A DNA stretch of 45,329 nt from JAGVPT01 sp035505655 (GTDB lineage Bacteria > Bacteroidota > Ignavibacteria > UBA10030 > UBA8401), in contig DATJQP010000064.1 in assembly GCA_035505655.1 (NCBI GenBank), positions 1-45,329 of the forward strand, in the 5' to 3' direction. The position numbers and the translations under genes were made by a program. Position 1 is the stretch's first letter, and each line of letters opens with the position of its first letter. The notes below the pieces were generated by a model. It did not search any database and was not told the origin of the DNA. It saw nothing but the letters and a program-made list of their open reading frames with translations. This document shows positions 1 to 8,231 of the stretch, piece after piece.

Positions 1-750
1 GACCAGCTCTCTCAATACGGAGTGCGGGTCAATGCCGACCTCGTCCGGGATGCGCAGTGCGCGTACGTCACCGTCGTTCAGCAGCAGGCGGGATTCATGA
101 TGCAGAGTCAGATTCCGTTTCCCTACATGCCGATGGTGTCGTCCTTCAACAAAGACAATATGATCGTGAAAGACCTCCAGAACCTGGTTTTCTACTTCGT
201 AAGCTCGGTCGACACGAGCGCCGCGGCAACGAAGGGACTCAAGGCGGAGGTCCTGGTCCGATCGTCGGCAAGAAGCGGACGACAGAACGGCTTTCTCCTC
301 ATCGACCCGAGCCACCAGTACACTCCGGCCGAGCTTTCCGAGTCCGGAATTCCCCTCGCGGCGGTCGTCAGCGGAACGTTCAAGAGTTTCTACGCCGGAA
401 AGCAACTTCCGCCGGGGCTCGTCTCCTCCTCCTCTCCGTTGGCGTCGAGTCCGGAGACGCGCATCATCGTTGTTGGAGACGGCGACTTCATGAGGGACGA
501 CGTTGCGAAGAACCCCGGGAACCTCACCTTCTTCGCGAACATCGTCGATTACCTTGCCGACGACGCCGGACTCATTACGATACGCTCGAAGAATGTCGCG
601 ATGCCTCCGCTTGATCAGATCTCGGACGGGACAAAGAAGACAGTGAAATATGGCGACCTCCTTCTGCCCCCGATAGCGGTGATCGCGTACGGCCTCCTGC
701 GGTGGAGGACGCGGGTGACGCGGAAAAAAGCGATGGAAGCTTCACTCTAA
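1..750 (+). CDS. GldG-like ABC transporter auxiliary protein, 3' part only
   Basis: The reading frame is open from the first base, so this is the C-terminal 249 residues of a longer protein that begins outside the window; a GTG at 22 is only an internal codon. The visible part has the look of the GldG / ABC_transp_aux family: a segment like YGVRVNADLVRD, a PFPYMP stretch, then VVGDGDFM followed by FFANIVDYLADD, and a single hydrophobic helix near the C-terminus (LLLPPIAVIAYGLLRW) followed by a basic tail. Family members are the extracytoplasmic, substrate-binding-like partner of an ABC permease and ATPase (in Bacteroidota, GldA/GldF), and a DUF4340 gene commonly follows, as here. Gliding itself cannot be inferred, because the same pair occurs in non-gliding bacteria. 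Confidence 0.75.
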   Translation, partial: DQLSQYGVRVNADLVRDAQCAYVTVVQQQAGFMMQSQIPFPYMPMVSSFNKDNMIVKDLQNLVFYFVSSVDTSAAATKGLKAEVLVRSSARSGRQNGFLLIDPSHQYTPAELSESGIPLAAVVSGTFKSFYAGKQLPPGLVSSSSPLASSPETRIIVVGDGDFMRDDVAKNPGNLTFFANIVDYLADDAGLITIRSKNVAMPPLDQISDGTKKTVKYGDLLLPPIAVIAYGLLRWRTRVTRKKAMEASL

Positions 751-764
751 ACCCGGATCTGATC

Positions 765-1646
765 ATGAAAAAAAACACCTACATCCTCGTCGGCGTCCTC
801 GCAATCCTTCTTGTCATTGCCGTGATCCTCATGAACCGACCCGGGGAGAAAAATCTCTCGGCAGACAATTCTCATTACCTCTTCAATGTGGATTCCTCCG
901 CCATTGACAAGATCACGTTGTACTCCCCGCAGAGCAAGGTTACGCTGGAGAAGAAGGACGGTGAGTGGTTCCTTACCGAACCGATCGCATACCGCGCCGA
1001 CCAGTCGGCGGTAGCGCTCGTTCTTCATCAGTCCAGGGAGCTTGATGTGGAAGAGGTCGTCTCCAGCAATCCGGAGAAGCGCTCGATCTTCCAGGTCGAT
1101 TCGACGGGGACTGCGGTGAGGTTGCTTCAGGGCGGGGAAGAACGGGCTGCGTTTGTCGTCGGGAAGACGGGACAAAGCTACGCCGAGACGTACGTGCGGG
1201 CGAGCAGGTCGAACGATGTCGACCTCGTCAAAGGATCCCTCAGCTGGTCCTTCGGCAAGTCGGTGAAAGACTGGCGCGACAAGACGATCTTCACCGTGCC
1301 AAAGGAGACGATCCGTCAAATATCGTATCAGTACCCGGATGAAAAGTTCTCGGCTGTTCTGCAGGATAGTGTTTGGATGATCGGGACGGACAAGGCAAAA
1401 GTTGCTGATCTTTCGACCCTGCTCGGCTCTCTATCGAATGTCCAGGCGGATGATTTTGTCGACTCGGCGACCATTCCGGCTCCCAAGATCAGCGCTACAA
1501 TCTCCATCGGAGCTACTCAGCTCCGCCTTTCGGAGATCAAAGGAAAAGATAGCTATCTTGTTCAGACTTCCTTATCACCCCAATGGTTCGTGGTGCAGGG
1601 ATGGCGGGCGAAGCAGATTCTGAAGCATAAGAAGGATCTCATCTAG
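765..1646 (+). CDS. DUF4340 domain-containing membrane-anchored protein
   Basis: A 293-residue protein starting MKKNTYILVG. Residues about 6-24 form one N-terminal membrane helix and the rest is a predicted extracytoplasmic beta-rich domain typical of DUF4340 (for example GEWFLTEP followed by a repeated pattern of the same kind). The start at 765 puts the helix at the N-terminus; the frame is open further upstream to 702 but that would overlap the preceding gene. The gap to the upstream GldG-like gene is 14 bases, so the two are probably co-transcribed. DUF4340 proteins regularly follow GldG-like ABC auxiliary proteins; their molecular role is not known. Downstream lies a terminator at 1711-1753, which closes this operon. 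Confidence 0.75.
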   Translation: MKKNTYILVGVLAILLVIAVILMNRPGEKNLSADNSHYLFNVDSSAIDKITLYSPQSKVTLEKKDGEWFLTEPIAYRADQSAVALVLHQSRELDVEEVVSSNPEKRSIFQVDSTGTAVRLLQGGEERAAFVVGKTGQSYAETYVRASRSNDVDLVKGSLSWSFGKSVKDWRDKTIFTVPKETIRQISYQYPDEKFSAVLQDSVWMIGTDKAKVADLSTLLGSLSNVQADDFVDSATIPAPKISATISIGATQLRLSEIKGKDSYLVQTSLSPQWFVVQGWRAKQILKHKKDLI

Positions 1647-2035
1647 TCGCTGGTGGGGATTTTTGCCCGGGAGAGCACTTCTCCCGACAGGTTGTGGGCT
1701 TTATGATCGTGAGGCGTCTGCGCGGCGAGACATCTGCGGCGGACGCCTCTTTTATTATTCCTGATAAGTCCCCAAGGTTCGATTTCGATTTTTGAGAATA
1801 ACGACCACTCCACGGCGTGATTTCTACCTCCAAGTGACGCCTTTTTATGGAATGAACCTTGCGTACCTGAACGGCATCGGATTCTTCGGCACGGGTGAGG
1901 GGGGGTTCGGCTTTACCGTGCGAGAGATATGACCGTGCAATAATCCCGCTTTAATGACCGGAGGCAGGCGCTGCCTCCGCACCTCCTCTGGCCTACCGTA
2001 CCACTCTCACGTTCCTCATCGAAGGAGGGTTCACA
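1647..2035 (+). other. 389-base intergenic region with terminator and hairpin
   Basis: No convincing gene lies here. It contains the terminator at 1711-1753, a perfect nine-pair hairpin with a three-base loop at 1959-1979 (CGGAGGCAG / CTGCCTCCG), and the strong ribosome-binding site at 2022-2029 for the next gene. The hairpin has no T-run behind it, so it is more likely an mRNA leader structure or an operator than a terminator. I found no -35/-10 pair that I trust. Confidence 0.5.
1711..1753 (+). terminator. rho-independent terminator after the DUF4340 gene
   Basis: GAGGCGTC (1711-1718) is the exact reverse complement of GACGCCTC (1742-1749), followed directly by TTTT (1750-1753). The loop is long (23 bases) and GC-rich, so additional pairing inside it is likely. 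It sits about 65 bases after the stop codon and fits the end of the GldG-like / DUF4340 transcript. Confidence 0.65.
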
Positions 2036-2710
2036 ATGATTGCGCTCTCCACTACCTTCAGCTACCGTTCCCGAGTTGCCATTCAGAGGATCCTCACGAT
2101 CGCCCTCACTATGGGGGTCTTCATGTCAGCGCTCCAGTTCTCCGGCTGCAAGAAAAATGAGACAGGAGAAGTCAAGCCCGAAACGACTCTTGCCAACCTG
2201 AGGACAGCTTACTCCCGCGAAATGCGAATCAGCCATGAGTATTCACTTTTTGCAGTAAGGGCAGAAAAGGATCACTACAGCGCCGTGGCGATGCTCTACA
2301 AAGCCTTGTCCCGTGCCGAGGCGATCCACGCTTCCATGGCTGGCACTCTTCTCAGAAGCAAGGGTGAAGAAGTCCCGACATACACGCCCGATTCGATTGC
2401 CGTCGGGACCGTTACCCAGACTCTTCATCTCGCACTCAGCGATGAAGGGCTTGAGACGGAGTCGATGTATCCCAATCTTATCCATACCGCGCAGGTCGAA
2501 AAATTCCCGGAGGCGGCCGAATCGTTCCGGCTTGCACTGAGTGCGGACCTTCGGCACGCGGAGCTGATCAAAAATATGCTCACGAAAAGCAGCTCCGGAA
2601 GCGGGGTCAGCTACTACGTTTGCCCCGGGTGCGGCTACATCATCACCTCGGAGAAGGACATCGATTGTCCGGGGTGCCACATGACGAAGGACAAGTTCGA
2701 AAAGATCTAG
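2036..2710 (+). CDS. rubrerythrin-like diiron lipoprotein with rubredoxin-type tail
   Basis: A 224-residue protein. The N-terminus is a signal peptide with a basic part (residues 11-18), a hydrophobic core (19-33) and a lipobox-like FSGC, so Cys38 is the likely lipidated residue. Residues about 50-190 match the ferritin-like fold of rubrerythrins: two helical repeats with diiron-ligand-like residues, including RAEAIHA (ExxH) in the first half and TESMYP and DLRHAEL in the second, where Asp replaces the usual Glu of ExxH. The C-terminus has two CxxC knuckles, CPGC at 196-199 and CPGC at 211-214, as in a rubredoxin-like iron site. Rubrerythrins reduce peroxide in anaerobes and are normally cytosolic; export as a lipoprotein is uncommon. 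The start is fixed by AAGGAGGG at 2022-2029. The hydrogenase operon follows 115 bases later. Confidence 0.75.
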   Translation: MIALSTTFSYRSRVAIQRILTIALTMGVFMSALQFSGCKKNETGEVKPETTLANLRTAYSREMRISHEYSLFAVRAEKDHYSAVAMLYKALSRAEAIHASMAGTLLRSKGEEVPTYTPDSIAVGTVTQTLHLALSDEGLETESMYPNLIHTAQVEKFPEAAESFRLALSADLRHAELIKNMLTKSSSGSGVSYYVCPGCGYIITSEKDIDCPGCHMTKDKFEKI

Positions 2711-2825
2711 GCCTGAGGGATGATGGGACCTGAGGGGAGACGGCTACGACATACAACTCTCCGCCGGAAGGGACGACCGTTGTGCGATGCGGGCGGCTCG
2801 AACATCTTCAGGGAGATTGCCATCC

Positions 2826-3947
2826 ATGTTTATTCTTCAGCACCAGGACCTTGACGTCCTTATCTCTGCACTCAAGAGCCGCGGCTATCGAGTTGTCGGG
2901 CCGACCCTCCGTGACGATACCGTTGTCTACGACGATCTGAATTCGGCGGCCGATCTGCCGATAGGCTGCACCGACGACCTGGAAAGGGGTCATTATCGTC
3001 TGAGGCGTTCGGAATCCGGCACCTACTTTGGAACCACGGTGGGCCCTCACTCGTGGAAAAAATATCTTTTTCCCCCCCGCGTCAAACTCTTCAGCATTCA
3101 AAAACGAGGCCGAGTCCTTGAGCTCGAGGCCGAGGACCCGCAGCAGCGGCCCGAGCAGTTTGCGTTTTTCGGCGTGAGGCCGTGCGAGCTCGCGGCGATC
3201 GCCCTCCAGGACAAGGTTTTCATGGGTAAAAACTTTGCCGATCGGACCTACACTGCGTTGCGGCGGGGAGTTTTTATCGTCGCGGTCAACTGCACGAGGA
3301 GTGGGGGAACCTGCTTCTGCGACTCGATGGGAACGGGGCCGAAAGCCGAGGACGGTTTTGATCTTGCGCTTACGGAGGTTGAAGCAGACGGACGGCACTT
3401 TTTCGTCGTGGATGTCGGGACTCCTCGCGGCACCGAAGTGATGAACGACGTCCCCCGGACAAAGGCCGGCCAATCCGACATCGAACTGGCGCGAAAGCTT
3501 GTCTCAAAAGCGAAAGCCGGCATGAAGCGTTCTGTGACTCAGGAAGGTCTGCGCCAGTTCATTGCCGGGAACCTCGAGAGCGGTTACTGGGATGAGGTCT
3601 CACGTCGCTGCCTGCTCTGCGCGAATTGCACTCTCGTGTGTCCGACGTGTTTCTGTTCCACTGTCGAGGACACGACCGACCTTAGCGGCGAACACGCCGA
3701 GCGCTGGCGCCGCTGGGACTCGTGCTTCACGATGGAGTTCGCAAAAGTCACCGGAGGAAATTTCCGGCCTTCACCGCGTGCGCGGTACCGTCAGTGGCTC
3801 ACTCACAAGTTCTCCTCCTGGATAGATCAATTTGGCGTCGCGGGGTGCGTGGGTTGCGGGCGGTGCATCACCTGGTGTCCTGTAGGAATCGATATCACAG
3901 CGGAACTCGAGGCGCTCCGCGGGCACGGCGCGCGGGCCGAAACATAA
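2826..3947 (+). CDS. hydB: group 3b [NiFe] hydrogenase (sulfhydrogenase) beta subunit, iron-sulfur
   Basis: A 373-residue protein starting MFILQHQDLD. The N-terminal two thirds is the domain shared by HydB/HyhB and related coenzyme-F420-hydrogenase-type beta proteins (FFGVRPCEL, then the Cys-containing SGGTCFCDSMG). The C-terminal part carries two ferredoxin-type motifs, CLLCANCTLVCP and CVGCGRCITWCP, for two [4Fe-4S] clusters. In sulfhydrogenases this subunit relays electrons between the hydrogenase dimer and the flavin subunit. ATG 2826 is chosen because it begins the conserved domain; an in-frame ATG at 2787 would add only 13 unremarkable residues. It is the first gene of a five-gene operon. 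Confidence 0.9.
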   Translation: MFILQHQDLDVLISALKSRGYRVVGPTLRDDTVVYDDLNSAADLPIGCTDDLERGHYRLRRSESGTYFGTTVGPHSWKKYLFPPRVKLFSIQKRGRVLELEAEDPQQRPEQFAFFGVRPCELAAIALQDKVFMGKNFADRTYTALRRGVFIVAVNCTRSGGTCFCDSMGTGPKAEDGFDLALTEVEADGRHFFVVDVGTPRGTEVMNDVPRTKAGQSDIELARKLVSKAKAGMKRSVTQEGLRQFIAGNLESGYWDEVSRRCLLCANCTLVCPTCFCSTVEDTTDLSGEHAERWRRWDSCFTMEFAKVTGGNFRPSPRARYRQWLTHKFSSWIDQFGVAGCVGCGRCITWCPVGIDITAELEALRGHGARAET

Positions 3948-3968
3948 TCACCACGAAGGAATGCCGCC

Positions 3969-4442
3969 ATGGTAAAGTCTGACCTTACGGAAGTGCTCTG
4001 CAAACATCCTTTTGTCGGAGACCTGCAGGAGCAATATCTCAAGCTGCTTGTCGGATGCGCAAAGAATGTCCATTTTCACGACGGGGGCTATCTTTGTCAC
4101 GAAGGGGAGGCCGCGGACCTCTTCTTCCTGATCCGCAACGGCCGGGTAGCAATCGAAATCCATGCCGGCCACAAGGGGAAGCAACGGATTCAGACGATCG
4201 GGCCGGGGGAGGTGCTGGGATGGTCGTGGCTGATCTTTCCGTACCGATGGCACTTCGACGGATGTGCAGTCTCCGAAGTCAGCGCACTGGCCCTCGACGG
4301 CAAGTGTCTGAGGACGAAGTGCGATAAGGACCACGACTTCGGATACGAAATGCTGAAACGGCTCGCGAATGTTTTCCAAAGCCGGATGGAAGCGACGCGC
4401 CTTCAGCTTCTCGACGTCTACGGCTCTCACAAAGGAAGATGA
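3969..4442 (+). CDS. cyclic nucleotide-binding-domain protein of the hydrogenase operon
   Basis: A 157-residue protein that is almost only a Crp/Fnr-type cNMP-binding beta-roll: HDGGYLCHEGEAADLFFLIRNG, then IQTIGPGEVLGWSWLIFP, then a phosphate-binding-cassette-like region and a C-terminal helix. No helix-turn-helix follows, so it cannot act as an ordinary Crp/Fnr repressor or activator. GAAGGA at about 3956-3961 is its ribosome-binding site, and its last four bases overlap a possible start of hydG. To my knowledge such domain-only proteins recur between beta and gamma subunit genes of bacterial 3b hydrogenases. A role as a small-molecule-sensing subunit or assembly factor is inference. Confidence 0.8.
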   Translation: MVKSDLTEVLCKHPFVGDLQEQYLKLLVGCAKNVHFHDGGYLCHEGEAADLFFLIRNGRVAIEIHAGHKGKQRIQTIGPGEVLGWSWLIFPYRWHFDGCAVSEVSALALDGKCLRTKCDKDHDFGYEMLKRLANVFQSRMEATRLQLLDVYGSHKGR

Positions 4443-4444
4443 CC

Positions 4445-5308
4445 ATGAAGCACACCGCAGTTGCCGAGGCCGACGTTCTCGTCGACCCGATGATCCCGCA
4501 AATGATGTCGATCAAAAAGATCGTGTGGGAGACTGACGACACCTTCACCATCCAACTCGAGAGCGCCGCGTTCGCGAACGCCGGTTTCTCGTTCCTGCCG
4601 GGGCAATTCAATATGCTCTATGTCTTTGGCATGGGGGAGGCAGCGATTTCAATCAGCTCCGATCCCGCAAAACCGGCAACGCTCACGCACACGATCCATC
4701 GGGTTGGTACGGTGACGAACGAGCTCTCGCAAATGAAGCGGGGCGACATTATCGGCCTGAGGGGGCCGTTCGGAAGCAGCTGGCCGATTGAGAAGGCCAA
4801 CGGCCTCGACGTGTGCATCGTTGCCGGGGGGATCGGTCTGGCGCCGCTCCGCCCGGTTATCTATTCTCTCTTTCGCCGGCGAAGAGATTACGGCCGGCTC
4901 CTGCTTCTTTACGGGGCCCGCAGTCCTCTGGACCTTCTCTACCGGGTTGAGCTGGAAGAATGGAGCAAGTTGTACGATGTCGAAGTCCTCGTTACGGTCG
5001 ATCGGAGCGATTCCACCTGGAAAGGATATATCGGCGTTGTCCCGAACCTTCTTTCCTATATCAAGCTGGACGCGCGGGCGACGGTCGCGATGGTGTGCGG
5101 CCCGGAAGTCATGATGCAGTACACCATCGCTGAGATCCTGAGACGCGGCATCCCGCAGGATCAGATCTACCTCTCGATGGAGCGAAACATGAAGTGCGCC
5201 GTCGGATTCTGCGGGCATTGCCAGTACGGTCCAAAGTTCATCTGCAAGGACGGTCCGGTCTTTGCACTTCCTCAAATCAGCTCATTGTTCGAGAAAAAGG
5301 AGCTCTGA
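4445..5308 (+). CDS. hydG: group 3b [NiFe] hydrogenase gamma subunit, FAD/NAD(P)-binding
   Basis: A 287-residue flavoprotein of the ferredoxin-NADP reductase / dihydroorotate dehydrogenase electron-transfer type. The FAD domain includes PGQFNMLYVFG and ISISSDP; the pyridine-nucleotide domain includes VAGGIGLAPLRPV and MVCGPEVMM. The C-terminal Cys motif CAVGFCGHCQYGPKFIC binds a [2Fe-2S] cluster. The subunit passes electrons between NAD(P)H and the iron-sulfur subunits. ATG 4445 is preferred over ATG 4439, because AAAGGAAG ends at 4438 and gives proper spacing only to 4445; choosing 4439 would add two residues and make an ATGA overlap with the preceding gene. Confidence 0.9.
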   Translation: MKHTAVAEADVLVDPMIPQMMSIKKIVWETDDTFTIQLESAAFANAGFSFLPGQFNMLYVFGMGEAAISISSDPAKPATLTHTIHRVGTVTNELSQMKRGDIIGLRGPFGSSWPIEKANGLDVCIVAGGIGLAPLRPVIYSLFRRRRDYGRLLLLYGARSPLDLLYRVELEEWSKLYDVEVLVTVDRSDSTWKGYIGVVPNLLSYIKLDARATVAMVCGPEVMMQYTIAEILRRGIPQDQIYLSMERNMKCAVGFCGHCQYGPKFICKDGPVFALPQISSLFEKKEL

Positions 5309-5309
5309 T

Positions 5310-6083
5310 ATGAACTCCCGCAAACCGAAGGTCGCTGTCTACAAGTTCGCGTCGTGCGACGGTTGCCAGCTTTCGCTCCTCGATGTGGAGGATGAGCTAC
5401 TCGCGATCGCCGGGGCGGTCGACATCGCATACTTTCCCGAGGCCAGCCGCAGGATGGCTCGCGGTCCCTACGACATCGGGCTCGTGGAGGGAAGTGTCAC
5501 GACACCGCACGACGTCGAGCGAATACGGGCGATCCGGAAGGAATGCCGTATGCTCATCACGATCGGAGCATGCGCAACGGCGGGCGGGATCCAGGCTCTG
5601 AGAAACTGGAAGGATGTCAAGGAGTTCACGCGGATTGTCTACGCGAACCCTGATTACATTTCAACGCTTGATCGTTCGTTGCCGATCGGTTCATTCGTCC
5701 ACGTCGATTTCGAGCTCAGGGGATGTCCTATCAACAAAGCCCAGCTTTTTGACCTGCTTCTCGCTGTGCTTCACCGGAGGAAGCCGAACATTTCTTCTCA
5801 CAGCCTTTGCGTTGAGTGTAAGCTCAAGGGAAATGTCTGTGTCATGGTATCGAAAGGGAAGTTCTGCCTCGGACCGGTGACACACGTCGGATGCGGAGCG
5901 CTTTGCCCGGGGTACCAACGGGGCTGTTATGGATGTTTCGGGCCGATGGACAGCGCGAACACTTCCGCACTCGCCAACCGGTTTGCCGAGCTCGGAGCGG
6001 CGAAGGAAGAGGTCAAACTGGCGTTCCGGAGTTTCAACGCATACGCGGAAGCGTTCAGGAGGGAGAGTGATGCCCATGAATGA
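5310..6083 (+). CDS. hydD: group 3b [NiFe] hydrogenase small subunit (delta)
   Basis: A 257-residue small subunit of the soluble, signal-peptide-free type. SCDGCQLSLLD near residue 15, IGACATAGG and LRGCPI supply the proximal [4Fe-4S] cluster. The Cys-rich C-terminal third (CVECKLKGNVC, then CGALCP and RGCYGCFGP) supplies two more clusters, as in sulfhydrogenase delta subunits. It has no Tat signal or membrane anchor, so the enzyme is cytoplasmic. ATG 5310 is one base after the hydG stop and is preceded by AAAAAGGAG at 5294-5302. The frame is open upstream but the conserved protein starts at MNSRKPKVAVYKF. Confidence 0.92.
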   Translation: MNSRKPKVAVYKFASCDGCQLSLLDVEDELLAIAGAVDIAYFPEASRRMARGPYDIGLVEGSVTTPHDVERIRAIRKECRMLITIGACATAGGIQALRNWKDVKEFTRIVYANPDYISTLDRSLPIGSFVHVDFELRGCPINKAQLFDLLLAVLHRRKPNISSHSLCVECKLKGNVCVMVSKGKFCLGPVTHVGCGALCPGYQRGCYGCFGPMDSANTSALANRFAELGAAKEEVKLAFRSFNAYAEAFRRESDAHE

Positions 6084-7368
6084 CAAGACGATCAAGGTTG
6101 ATTATCTGGCGCGTGTCGAGGGGGAGGGCTCGATCTATGTGAAGATCAAGAACAACGAGGTGGCGGACGTCAAGTTCAGAGTGTTCGAGCCTCCCCGGTT
6201 TTTCGAAGCGTTCCTCCGGGGACGATCCTACTCTGAAGCGCCCGACATCACCGCCAGGATCTGCGGCATCTGCCCCGTGGCCTATCAGATGAGCTCCGTT
6301 CATGCCATGGAGAACGCATTCGGAGTGACCGTGAGCCGGACCGTGAGGGATCTTCGCCGGCTCCTTTACTGCGGCGAGTGGATAGAGAGCCACGTTCTCC
6401 ATGTTTACATGCTCCATGCCCCCGACTTCCTCGGATGCCAGGATGTCATTGAGGTGGCGAAGAAGCATCCGGAAGTTGTTCGTACGGCGCTCGCAATGAA
6501 AAAGATCGGAAATGACATCGTTGCTCTCCTCGGGGGGAGAGAGATCCACCCGATCAACGTCCGAGTTGGAGGGTTCTACCGTATCCCGGCAAAGAAGGAG
6601 CTTTCTCTTCTCGTGGAAAAGTTGAAATGGCTCCACGATGCCGCCGTCGAGATGGTAAAGTGGAGCGCCAGTCTGCCGTTTCCGGAAATTGAGCGGGACT
6701 ACGAGTTTGTGGCTCTCTCCCACCCCGACGAATATCCGATGAACGAAGGCCGCCTCGTGTCCAACAAGGGGCTCGACATCAACGTGAAAGAGTATGAGTT
6801 TTACTTCCAAGAGGAGCATCTGTCCTACGCAAACGCGCTCCAGTCCGTTCTCAAGGAGCGCGGTCCCTATCTTGTGGGTCCGCTTGCCCGGTTCAACCTC
6901 AATTTTGAGCGGTTGACTCCCAGCATCAAGGAACTCGCCCATGAAGTCAATGTTCTGCCGATGGTGCGAAATCCATTCAAGGGGATCGTGGCGCGGTCCA
7001 TTGAGACTCTCTATGCATGCGATGAAGCGCTCCGAATTATCGAGGAGTACGAGCCTGCCGACGTGGCGGATGACAAGATCGAACCGAAGCCCGGACTCGG
7101 CTTCGGGTGCACGGAGGCCCCTCGCGGGATTCTTTACCATCGTTACCGCATCAGTGAGGAGGGAACGATCACGGATGCGCGCATCATCCCGCCGACCTCG
7201 CAGAATCAGCGGTCGATGGAAGATGACCTTCGCGCTGTCGTCTCGAAAAATATTTCCATGGAGAAGGAAGAGCTCACCTGGCTTTGCGAACAAAGTGTAC
7301 GGAATTACGATCCCTGCATCTCCTGTGCCACTCATTTTGTCCGGCTCGAAATGGAAGAGCCTGAGTGA
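6070..7368 (+). CDS. hydA: group 3b [NiFe] hydrogenase large catalytic subunit (alpha)
   Basis: A 432-residue large subunit. RICGICP gives the first Ni-ligand pair (Cys65, Cys68), and DPCISCATHF gives the second pair (Cys416, Cys419), with His422 as the usual maturation cleavage point. Ten residues follow that histidine, so the precursor needs an endopeptidase; the protease gene at 11746 is the nearest candidate. The subunit oxidises H2 or reduces protons at the Ni-Fe site and, with HydBGD, couples this to NAD(P)(H) and possibly sulfur. AGGAGG at 6057-6062 sets the start at ATG 6070, overlapping hydD by 14 bases; ATG 6076 is the alternative. Confidence 0.93.
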   Translation: MPMNDKTIKVDYLARVEGEGSIYVKIKNNEVADVKFRVFEPPRFFEAFLRGRSYSEAPDITARICGICPVAYQMSSVHAMENAFGVTVSRTVRDLRRLLYCGEWIESHVLHVYMLHAPDFLGCQDVIEVAKKHPEVVRTALAMKKIGNDIVALLGGREIHPINVRVGGFYRIPAKKELSLLVEKLKWLHDAAVEMVKWSASLPFPEIERDYEFVALSHPDEYPMNEGRLVSNKGLDINVKEYEFYFQEEHLSYANALQSVLKERGPYLVGPLARFNLNFERLTPSIKELAHEVNVLPMVRNPFKGIVARSIETLYACDEALRIIEEYEPADVADDKIEPKPGLGFGCTEAPRGILYHRYRISEEGTITDARIIPPTSQNQRSMEDDLRAVVSKNISMEKEELTWLCEQSVRNYDPCISCATHFVRLEMEEPE

Positions 7369-7487
7369 CCGATACCGGTTGCCTCCAATTGTAATGTGTT
7401 CCCGGAAGAAGGCGGACCGGGTCCTGTTCCTGCTAGCGTGCAAACGACACGGGGGTTTCGAACTCACCCATCACGTCGGAGGGAGCC

Positions 7488-7979
7488 ATGGCAAAAACTA
7501 TCGATCTCCTGCACTATCTTCAGGAAAACAAGATACAGCATCAGCTCATTGAGCATGAGACGGCGTTTACTGCCCATGAGGTCGCCCGGTCGGCTCATGT
7601 GCCGGAAGGCGAACTTGCAAAGACGATCATAGTGCGAGCGGACGGAGGGTTCTGGATGGTCGTCCTTCGCGCGGATCAGGCAATCGACATGAGCTTGTTG
7701 AGAAAGGCGCTCAATGCCAAAGAACTTCGTTTCGCTCATGAGGAAGACCTGGACTTTCTTTTCCCCGATTGTCAGACCGGTTCCATGCCTCCTTTCGGAA
7801 ACCTTTACGGCGTACCCGTGGTTGTCGACGCGGCGTTGGCGGAGGATCCCGAGATCGTCTTCAACGCCTGCTCCCACACCAAGGCGGTCAAGATGAGGTT
7901 TGCGGACTATGCAAGACTCGTGCAGCCGAGGATAGCCCCCTTTGCCCACTCTCCGCAGACGGTGGCTGAAGGCGAGTGA
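7488..7979 (+). CDS. YbaK/ProX-type aminoacyl-tRNA deacylase domain protein
   Basis: A 163-residue single-domain protein of the YbaK / prolyl-tRNA-editing family. HETAFTAHEVARSAHVPEGELAKTIIVRADG carries the conserved Lys of the K-T motif, and the later GSMPPFGNLYGVPVVVD matches the family's GxxxPFG region. Family members hydrolyse mischarged aminoacyl-tRNAs or are related proteins of unknown substrate. GGAGGGA at 7477-7483 is the ribosome-binding site. It sits 119 bases after hydA with no terminator that I can see, so it may be read with the hydrogenase operon, but no functional link is evident. Confidence 0.8.
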   Translation: MAKTIDLLHYLQENKIQHQLIEHETAFTAHEVARSAHVPEGELAKTIIVRADGGFWMVVLRADQAIDMSLLRKALNAKELRFAHEEDLDFLFPDCQTGSMPPFGNLYGVPVVVDAALAEDPEIVFNACSHTKAVKMRFADYARLVQPRIAPFAHSPQTVAEGE

Positions 7980-8129
7980 GGCCGCTTGAAGGGTTTCCTC
8001 CGCCCTCTGCTCCAATCGCAACCTGATCGTTCGATCCGCGTATAGGATCCTCGGAGGTCAACGCTCTGCCTCGAAGTTCGGCGCGTCCCCCCGCCGGAGA
8101 GGTGGTTCTGGTCAGGCAGATGGAGTTCC

Positions 8130-8231
8130 GTGAGCAACGGCTCTGTGTCCATGAATTTCGAAAGTGACAATGCCGAACCCCCTCGAGAGGGAATAGGAAC
8201 CGGCATTCGGGAAGGCAAGATCGCAGAATGA
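8130..8231 (+). CDS. possible short leader ORF coupled to the radical SAM gene
   Basis: A 33-codon frame from GTG 8130 (or 26 codons from ATG 8151) ends with TGA at 8229-8231, overlapping the radical SAM start as ATGA. GGAG at 8122-8125 lies just ahead of the GTG. The peptide is hydrophilic and rich in Glu, Gly and Pro (it contains EPPREGIGTGIREGK) and has no Cys or membrane segment. A small gene ahead of a radical SAM gene can encode a modified peptide precursor, but nothing here proves translation, and the frame is short enough to occur by chance in this GC-rich DNA. Confidence 0.2.
   Translation: MSNGSVSMNFESDNAEPPREGIGTGIREGKIAE

Noticed and set aside
6055..7467. Long 470-codon open frame on the - strand opposite hydA
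   Set aside because: It mirrors the codon pattern of a clearly real [NiFe] large-subunit gene; its product has no recognisable motif. Long antisense frames are expected in this GC-rich DNA.
8120..8167. 15-codon frame starting at ATG 8120 as an alternative precursor peptide for the radical SAM enzyme
   Set aside because: It ends 61 bases before the radical SAM start with no coupling and no ribosome-binding site.
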